Below are positions 57,046 through 64,000 of a stretch of 64,000 nt of DNA, in pieces. How positions within the stretch are numbered: position 1 is the stretch's first letter; each line of letters begins with the position of its first letter. A program made the position numbers and the translations under genes. This DNA is from Liolophura sinensis (taxonomy: Eukaryota > Mollusca > Polyplacophora > Chitonida > Chitonidae): the NCBI RefSeq assembly GCF_032854445.1, contig NC_088295.1, positions 60,619,249 to 60,683,248 on the forward strand, given 5' to 3'. The notes under the pieces were generated by a model. That model had not been told where the DNA came from. It saw only the letters and a list, made by a program, of their open reading frames with translations, and ran no database searches.

Positions 57046-57494
57046 TGCATATACGTTTTCACGCTATTTTATCTGGTTTGGCATCATTTTTTGTTTTCTC
57101 TTTTAAAGCCAGTTTCCTCTATTTTTATTGTTCAAGGGTTTTTAAGACCAGGTAGTATGGCTGTCCTGAGAGCATGGGGTCAATGTCTGTCAATAATTCT
57201 AACAGAGTACGTACTTTTCCTGGTGAAAACAGAAGCTCAATGTAAGTGTTCATTTGTATCTCGTGATTAACTCTAATTGTTTATGGCTAATTATTGTGTT
57301 TTGAACATATCGTTTTCTTTGTTTTTTTTTGTGGGCCAATTCCACTTTTCCCTAACACTTTTCCCTAACACAGCATTGTGTCTTTCTACTTCTTTGTACG
57401 TAGATGTAAGAACATATTATTGTGCTGAAATGAAAGCACACTGTATAACGTCACCCTGAAAAGAAACCAGAGATTTAGTTATCTATAGGGACTT

Positions 57495-57605
57495 TCGTGT
57501 CCGAGGCGGTTAGCACGCCAACCAGGCGCAATGATCAAGGAGCCTCTCATCAATGCGGTTGCTGTGAGTTCAAGTCCAGCTCATGCTCGCTTCCTCCACG
57601 GTTTA
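57495..57605 (+). mobile_element. SINE family A, 5' fragment
   Basis: GAGGCGGTTAGCACGCC, GGAGCCTCTCATCAATGCGG and GAGTTCAAGTCCAGCTCATG match the SINE head; the 3' half is missing. Confidence 0.72.
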
Positions 57606-57864
57606 TTCCACTAACGTCTACGACCCCGATGTGCTACAAACTGGTATGACTAACTTCGATTATCGCCGCATGCGGTTACTGGGGTGTGGGGGGAGGTATG
57701 TCTAAGTATGAGTAAATTTCAGTGTGTTATTTATTTCTTTTTTTTTAAATAAGCAACATTTTAGACAATGCGACCGAATATATACGAATAACACAGTAAT
57801 GTTTAACAGATGATATTGAATACACATTGATATAGCAAGAAAATGTGATGCCGAATCGCATTAC

Positions 57865-58350
57865 ATCAATCAGTTGTTGCTCAATTTCATTTTAAGATTT
57901 ATGAATCTGGCTTCCAGTTTTCTGTATTTGCGTCTCATGGGAGGAGGTGATGCCCCGCCGTCAAGTTGCAAAATCTTCATCTCATTTGCTGCTTGTTTGG
58001 TCTTGATAATGGCGATGAACTCAAAGATGTTCGGATGGGCTTTCGTCACCATGAGATTTAGCTTTCGATTCTAGGCCTCCAAATAGTTTGTAGTACTTAC
58101 TCCGTTTGTGTCATAGTGGTTTCATGTCTCTTGTTCGAAGCCTCCCTCTATCCAGGTTTCAGTGACATAGACTGCAAACAGTCGCGCTGGGGCAGTGTTT
58201 GGAGAATCTGCCAGAGGCTGAAGCCAATATCTTCAACTAGGCCTCTGGACACTAGTCGTAAAACTGCCGCTTGTCTCACAAATCGGTGCAGGTCGTCGCC
58301 AGTCTGTTACAGACTGGCCAAACCTAATTGTTGTACTTGTCTCCAGATAC
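57865..58350 (-). pseudogene. MULE-type transposase relic, C-terminal region
   Basis: The minus strand reads DDLHRFVRQAAVLRLV, YVTETWIEGG, then EA-NRKLNLMVTKAHPNIFEF, IAIIKTKQAANEMKILQLDG and RRKYRKLEARFINLK. This order matches the C-terminal part of MULE transposase-domain proteins common in invertebrates. Stops and frame changes show it is dead. The catalytic DDE part is not in the window. Confidence 0.7.
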
Positions 58351-58574
58351 ACTGGGTATAATGGAAAAAAAAACAGCCCTTAAATGTTATACCTGGGAAA
58401 ACTTCTATAGCTGCTCTGTGCATAGCTTCTTCGAAGTCAAGTTGGACAGAAGGCGGATTGAAGACATCTTAGCATAGATATCTCTTCGGTATAAATATAC
58501 GGCATGGGGGTAAGTTCATATCGGGCTCGTTTGCGTACTTTTGCCCTTACAAGCTAAACAACAACATCGGTATG

Positions 58575-58925
58575 GTTTTAGGGTCACTTTCCATCAGATC
58601 AGTGTTTTATTATTTTTTAACACATGAATATTTTTGGCAGATAATGGCAGTGCGTTGGTATACTATTTACATATGTACATGAGTCAATTACTGGAATTAT
58701 TCCTTGTGGTATCATGTATATAGCTTATTGTATAGGTTCAAATGCTGCCATGGTCATTTAACAGAAACGGGATAAATAGTAAGCTATTTAAAGAGGTTGA
58801 CGTTATCTTTACATTAGAAATACATAGATCTACAATACAGAATTACATTGAGTTGCCTATACAGAAATTTACACAGAGAGAAAACAACAGTAGTGGTTTT
58901 ATTGTGGGTATTGGTAACATGACCT
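58575..58925 (-). mobile_element. 5'-truncated second copy of the retroelement 3' end
   Basis: The reverse complement matches 47080-47450: it keeps the CTCTCTGTGTAAATTTCTG, TTAAATGACCATGGCAGC and CATGTACATATGTAAATAG blocks and the AAAACACTGAT terminus. It lacks about 18 bp (the GCCACGATATCCGCC region) present in the 47.4-kb copy. It is 5'-truncated as usual for LINEs; no ORF3 is included. Confidence 0.82.
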
Positions 58926-59074
58926 ATATATATGTATTCTGGTCAAGTGTCGTAATAGGAACAGGGTTCACTCAGATTCCTGGAAAATTTCTCAGCAGGG
59001 CTAAGCGGATTATCCCCATTTCCCTTGTTTTCACTAAGCTGTTACTAATACCCGGATTAATGGAAGGTGTTAAA

Positions 59075-59215
59075 CCTCCTCTACGACCGTACGTGAGAAG
59101 GTCTGGCAACATGCTGATGGTCATGCACGGTTTCCTCCCACTATAATGCTGGTCGACGTTGTATAAGTTAAATCTTCTTGTACACCCCATAAGACACCAA
59201 TAAAATAAATCGATT
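59075..59215 (+). mobile_element. SINE family A, 3' fragment, diverged
   Basis: GACCGTACGTGAGAAGGTCT, GGTTTCCTCCCACTATAATG and GACACCAATAAAATAAAT follow the family 3' half. Confidence 0.7.
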
Positions 59216-59259
59216 ATTATTTTTTCTACATAGTATGTTTATAGCATATCACTTAAAGG

Positions 59260-59775
59260 AGAGGAAAGATCAGATGAAAGAGCGTCAAAACTTATTTGCA
59301 ATTATGATCTTTAATATTTTTTTCGATTTTCATTTCAGGAAAAATGGAATTTGAAAATATTTTTGTATGGTTGATATTTGGGACCACATTTTAGCGTATA
59401 TCGTCGTCGCATAATAATCTTTTAAATAAGTATTTGATGCACGTCCAACTAATTTATTTGAATGTAAATTTGTTTGAATGTAAATTTGTTGTTTGCATCT
59501 AAACATATGTATTTAATCTGAATTATGATAATAGATATGAATAGATTAAAATATATTAAAACTATAATCATGTTATGCCCATATGTTAACAGTAAGGACC
59601 ATATTCTCGTGCAAATATCATTATTAAACATGTGTTACATCCTCATTTAGAACATTATTACACAATGACTGTGCCAAAAGGTGGTCACAAATACCCACCG
59701 TACAAAGTTTCAAGGGTTTTTTCAAAGGGCCTTTTCTCTTTAAAGAAAAGTAGAAAAAGATTTGAAGACCACATT
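59260..59775. mobile_element. Foldback MITE, copy 2
   Basis: Same architecture as copy 1: left-arm GATATTTGGGACCACATTTT and right-arm (inverted) GGTATTTGTGACCACCTTTT, with TAATGTTCTAAATGAGGATG shared with copy 1. The arms are about 140 bp. Confidence 0.68.
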
Positions 59776-59829
59776 TACGACTAACTTTTCGTACTCTTAT
59801 TTGAACATTATGTAATTTTTATGTTGTCT

Positions 59830-60180
59830 CCATCCTTAAGGCCTGTGTGTTCCATTAACTAGGCCATATATTAATAATCTGCTGGCTTTAAACGACCCGT
59901 ACACGGCTGTTAAAGATATATATCCATCATTGCATAATTTATAGGAAACAACAGACTCTATAGATGGTACATCTAACCTGGACCTGATATATACAAAGAC
60001 AACAAATGTTTCGTGTCACGCCGAATTTACGACAAAAAGGAATAGTTTTCTTAATAGATTAACAATATACCAAATAGTCTTCTACATCTACAGTTTATAT
60101 ATCTCACACTGTATCGTTTCTTAGATCATGCGTGTTGTTTGACTATTTCAGTCAGCGTCAGGTTTTGGAGCAAAAATTAA
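59830..60180 (+). pseudogene. Penelope-like element reverse transcriptase fragment, copy 3
   Basis: Frames read RPYINNLLALNDPYTAVKDI, YPSLHNL, ETTDSIDGTSNLDLIYTKTT and CHAEFTTKRNSFLN, collinear with the FRYIDDLLALNNP to LDL segment of copies 1 and 2. The active-site aspartates appear as Asn (INN). Short and dead. Confidence 0.72.
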
Positions 60181-60804
60181 TGTGCTAATGATATTCACTC
60201 AACCGTCTTGACTCTTTTATGTTCAGTCTATGATTACAGCACGGAAATATGGGTAGAGTGGCTAGAGTCGTGCCTAATTCCACTTACTGTCAGAAAGCAA
60301 AAGTGTACCGTTTTGACACATGTATTTGTGTGGCTCGAACTGTAAATAAAGCGTGTATCACAGGCACACAATTTGCTACCCATTCAAAGCATAGGTACAT
60401 CAATCTGAAGTATGCAAGGAACACATTAATGTTCCTGTGCAAATTTGTTACAACTAATGTGTGTATACCTATTATGTATATTTATATGCAATTGCTTTAT
60501 AGAGTAAGCCGGAAACAAAAAAAATAAAACAAATGAAATGAATTATATGCCTCAAATTGCTTTAAATATGTAAATGACTAAATGGTTTCATAAATTCGTA
60601 GATGATTACTGCTTGGTGCTTTATTTTGTTACCATGTGTAACATACTAATTGGTGTCTGTGTAAACTGGACGAAGACGTGGAGACAGTTCGCACCTGTAT
60701 TCGATGTTCACTGAACTTACGTGGTCTCCTAAAGTTGGGATTCACAATAGACCGGAACGGACTATAAAGCTACTACATCTCTCCCTTTTCTTAAGATACT
60801 AGCG

Positions 60805-61105
60805 TCACGTTAACACTGACGTACCTACGTACATATCTAGAGCTGTGTGCATAAACAATAAAAAATTAAAACATTCAGAAAAGTAGTCTGCAACATTACT
60901 GAAATACTCTGCCTGAGATTCTATACCGAGAAATGTTGTCAGACATGCACATCCGTCCGATATTACAAAGTCACAGGTGTTTAAATTTACGCCACTTGTG
61001 GCGAACATTTCTGCTCCCAAAATGTTAACACTGGCTCCAGGATCAGTCATGATACTGACTGATGTTCCACAAATCTTAACCCGTGCCTGTGAAACTGAAG
61101 GTAAA
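60805..61105 (-). pseudogene. Gypsy-type aspartic protease fragment
   Basis: The minus strand reads SVSQARVKICGTSVSIMTDP, GASVNILGAEMF and CDFVISDGCACLTTFLG. The DTGAS-type active-site block with flanking V-x-I-x-G-x-x-V is clear, but Thr/Ser after the catalytic Asp is Pro (DPGAS). Reverse transcriptase is not adjacent. It is a relic of a Ty3/gypsy-like polyprotein. Confidence 0.68.
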
Positions 61106-61109
61106 CTAT

Positions 61110-62050
61110 TCGTTAAGAAAATAAATTATGGTAGCCACAATACACATGTATATTAGAACATGTACAAGTTGTGCTGCAGGTATTTAGATAGCAACAGTAC
61201 AGCTGTTCAGTAAGACCGTCCATACTGTTATAACATGATGAGATTAAGAGGTATGTTTGTGCATGTATTATGGTAAACACGACATCATTTACTGAGAAGT
61301 AAAAACAATACTGGTTACATACGGTAATTGTAACATCTAAGTTGTATAATAACAATATGTTACCATGTAGGGCCTGTTTCAGCTCCAGATTAGGATGAAT
61401 AAAAATCTCCTACGTGAAGTAACATTCTCTTTTGAAAGAGAGAAAAAAGAGTTTGAAAGGCGAGGCTTTTATCTATGGGGTTACTGTTCTGTCGTCATTG
61501 ACACTATGCCACGTGGTTTAAACTGCGAGTCAGCTGTACCTAGCTTGTTGTTCACAAGTTCTACAACCCCCAGGGAACAGTCCGCTACACCATAGGTCTA
61601 CAAATGCGAAGGCTATCTATGTATTGTTCTGTCAAGCTATATACAAACATTTATTAACGACGATAAACCCTAGCATGGTTAGGCTTGGATAATTTCAGTT
61701 ATTCGCCTAGACCATTCCTCGCAACTTTCTGTGGTCACTGTTCTATTGACGGAAATAGTTATTTCATGAGCGCAAGTAGTTGTTCATGAAAAATGATGCC
61801 TTTGCTGTGGACGAAAACAGTTCTAGATGATCACAAAATGAATGTGTTAATGCGTTAACAGAAAGTCTGTTGTGTGAGTGATGCTAGAATGTATTCTGCT
61901 AATGGAACAGATTTTTCTGTTAAATGAAACACACATATTCTACTAATTCAACATAAGGATTCTATTAGACTGACAGGATATTATGTTGAATTTGACACAG
62001 TATTATGTAAAATCACTCAGACATCAGACTTTCTGTTGAAATTAACAGAG
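61110..62050. other. Upstream region of the plus-strand Ig gene
   Basis: No coding domain recognised. It must contain the promoter and 5' UTR of the gene starting at 62057, but no TATA box or other site stands out. Confidence 0.4.
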
Positions 62051-62056
62051 AAAAAT

Positions 62057-64000
62057 ATGTTGAATGTAGATATTGTGTGGACTATCTTTGTGAGCTTGAT
62101 TTTATGTGAGTATCAGTATAACAGTGAATTTATTTCTCTTTTATGAATCACAGCCCTTGAAATAAGGACAGAGGAATGTTCCATAATCATCGGAAACCCA
62201 GTAGAAATCATCGGCAAGTACAAGTCACTTCCTGGCAATCCAGTGGATTGGCAAAGACAGGACAAGACAAGCGTTGGGACATGTCAACCAAATGGCCCCT
62301 GTTACCCAACCCTGCCAGGATATAACATACATCAAAATAACTCTGGTCTTAACTATACATTGTTAATAACAGCTGCATCTCGTGTTGATGAAGGGTTGTG
62401 GCAACTATTAGATGGCAGAACTAATCTCAGGACTTCCCTTAACTTCAAACGTAAGTATCAAGGGTATATTTCGGATAAGAAAAGTATACTCCAAGCATTT
62501 TTTTATATTAACTAGTACACTTTAGATACTATTATGTTCATCAAATTACTGTCATTATTCAACTATTAGTAAATTAATCAGTCTGGGAATCCTATGTGAA
62601 ATGGTTCACAAAATGTAAGATTTTACTAAACCTGGTAAACAACAAATCTTCGGCAAAGATAAAATGCAAATTTCTCCACGTACTCCCAGGTCAACAAAAG
62701 AATTTTACCCAGCATGGGTTATGTTAAATTGGATTGTTAATTGAGTTTTTTGTATTTGGTGAGGCTGTGACGATAATAAGCAGATAGCGTGGCTACCAAA
62801 AATGAATCCTTGATAGCTGGAGATGCTGGTACTATACGCCGGATGGATAAGAACTTCTTTATGAGACATTAGGTTTGACACCTTTGTTTAGATCCATCGT
62901 TCACTTTATCTGAATGGCGTTTGTACAAAATAAAAAATTTTTTATTACTATTTTAACTCTGACTGCTTGTCGTGTTACGTTGTTTACATACATAATCGTC
63001 GATGACTTGTCGCGTGACTTGTGTGGGAGTAGTGGGAGTTACATTTCCACAAGCCTTCACTGATAATATGCAATACATGTACATACTTAGCTTACAAACT
63101 TCATTTGGTTGTAAGTTCTACTGTGTTTCTGATCTTATTATTCGATTTAATTAAAGTGTTACCATAAACTCAATATCTTGCCCAAAGTAAACCGACACCA
63201 TCCCCCAACGTAGATGTGTACCTGGCAAATATGACTTTAAGCCTTTCGAGTCTTCGTTAGGTTAAATTATTAACTATTAACAATGTTTGTATTATGCATA
63301 GAAAAAGTGCGAACAGACAACACTAAAACTTTGTTGTAAAAAAGATATAATTTGACCGGTATTTAATAAACTAAGTATTGTGCTTCACAATAATGATGTT
63401 CTTGGCGAGTTTACATGCCAGAATAGAAGAAAACCTTATGCAGATGTTAAATGACACTATCAAACTGGAATTACTTCTGTCAATCGGTGACAATTTTCAC
63501 CACCTCATTAATGCTCTCATAGAACCAAAAATATTATCAAAGAAATTGCAGTTTGAGTACTTTTTCTAATTCGTGATGTTAAATTCCACAAGCTTAGTGT
63601 CGACACAAAGAACTCATTGCCCCTGGTGAGGGCATAGTTCTTCAAAAATAAGTTGCATGCTGGACAATGGGCGTGGAGAGTAATTTGTTTCTCAGTGGCT
63701 GCACCAATCACCGGTTAGAGCAAACTCCATGCTATAACGCACCCAACTAGATCGCTTTAATTTCATAATATCCATTTCTAAATCTATGTGAGATTTCATT
63801 TAAGGTTATATTATACTAAAATGTGCGAACGATTTCAAATATCGCAGTGTCAGAAACAGGGTTTACAGTAAAGTCGACAGCAGTTCAGATAACTGGTGTC
63901 ACCCTCCTCCAAAACTCCGCTCAATACCCAGCACGCCTCTGGTATTTGAATACTTATGACGTCATACGAGGCAATTGGTACTTGCCGTCAAAACCGAGCT
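62057..64000 (+). CDS. Second Ig-superfamily gene, 5' part (continues past the window)
   Basis: Exons visible: 62057-62105, starting MLNVDIVWTIFVSLIL, a signal peptide ending phase 1 at a GTGAGTAT donor; 62154-62450 (297 nt, phase 1-1, acceptor AATCACAG, donor C|GTAAGTAT); and 63848-64000 (acceptor ATATCGCAG), cut by the window edge. Exon 2 reads like a divergent V-type Ig domain: VDWQRQ (C-strand Trp), GTCQPNGPCYP (two loop cysteines, as in the first Ig domain of the minus-strand gene) and ASRVDEGLWQLL (E-F). Exon 3 has ARLWYLNTYDVIRGNWYL. B and F cysteines are not obvious in exon 2. It starts head-to-head with the 55.5-kb gene, which suggests a divergent paralogous pair; the product beyond the edge is unknown. 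Confidence 0.72.

Noticed and set aside
61395-61595. Plus-strand frame MNKNLLREVTFSFEREKKEF as a small gene
   Set aside because: No domain, no splice context and no repeat support; length is within chance.
1-64000. Bacterial or phage defence system, CRISPR array or operon
   Set aside because: The window has spliced exons, SINEs, LINEs and LTRs; no spacer-repeat arrays, Shine-Dalgarno-led gene strings or prokaryotic gene density.

Overview
The window is eukaryotic: an intron-rich, repeat-dense, AT-rich stretch of an animal genome. Phase-1 immunoglobulin (Ig) exons, tRNA-derived SINEs ending in ATAAATAAAT-type tails, Penelope-like, Tc1/mariner, MULE and several LINE relics together suggest a marine lophotrochozoan (mollusc or brachiopod). 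The species cannot be fixed from sequence alone. No rRNA, CRISPR or bacterial operon structure is present. Only a small fraction is host coding sequence.

Host genes. (1) On the minus strand, from 55568 down to 15873, I assembled a single-pass Ig-superfamily receptor. It has a signal-peptide exon, three Ig-domain exons (55.1, 37.4, 28.7 kb), a transmembrane exon (26.8 kb) and a long cytoplasmic tail spread over at least ten small exons. Four consecutive tail exons (22.2, 21.5, 20.9, 20.6 kb) are tandem duplicates that each carry a VYAEVNK tyrosine motif. The last exon carries an ITSM-type motif (TTYASI). Nearly all exons are phase 1-1, so the number of tyrosine motifs could vary by splicing. 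Joined as proposed, the exons give an uninterrupted 638-residue frame. (2) On the plus strand, from 62057 to the window edge, a second gene begins head-to-head with the first: signal peptide, one Ig-like exon and part of another. The two look like members of a divergent cluster of Ig receptors.

Mobile-element core (34-48.5 kb). A solo LTR with a 4-bp target duplication lies at 34.1-35.1 kb. A second copy of the same LTR (40.0-48.3 kb) is inserted in an older minus-strand LINE. That second LTR is itself split by a 7.1-kb I-superfamily-like non-LTR retrotransposon. This element has a zinc-knuckle ORF1, an ORF2 with endonuclease, reverse transcriptase, RNase H and CCHC domains, a 3' region with three copies of a bulged hairpin, a 26-nt poly-A tract and an intact third ORF for an SGNH-type hydrolase. 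ORF1 and ORF2 are broken by frameshifts and one nonsense codon; ORF3 is open.

Other repeats. Penelope-like reverse transcriptase relics lie at 1.3-2.5, 4.7-5.6 and 59.8-60.2 kb. Tc1-like transposase relics lie at 3.6-4.5 and 5.6-5.95 kb, and a jockey/CR1-type LINE relic at 6.9-9.5 kb. A MULE transposase relic is at 57.9-58.3 kb, a gypsy-type protease fragment near 61 kb, and foldback MITEs at 33.8, 56.6-57.0 and 59.3-59.8 kb. There are several SINE families and a 4 x 52-bp minisatellite. The rest is intron or intergenic sequence in which I recognise nothing.
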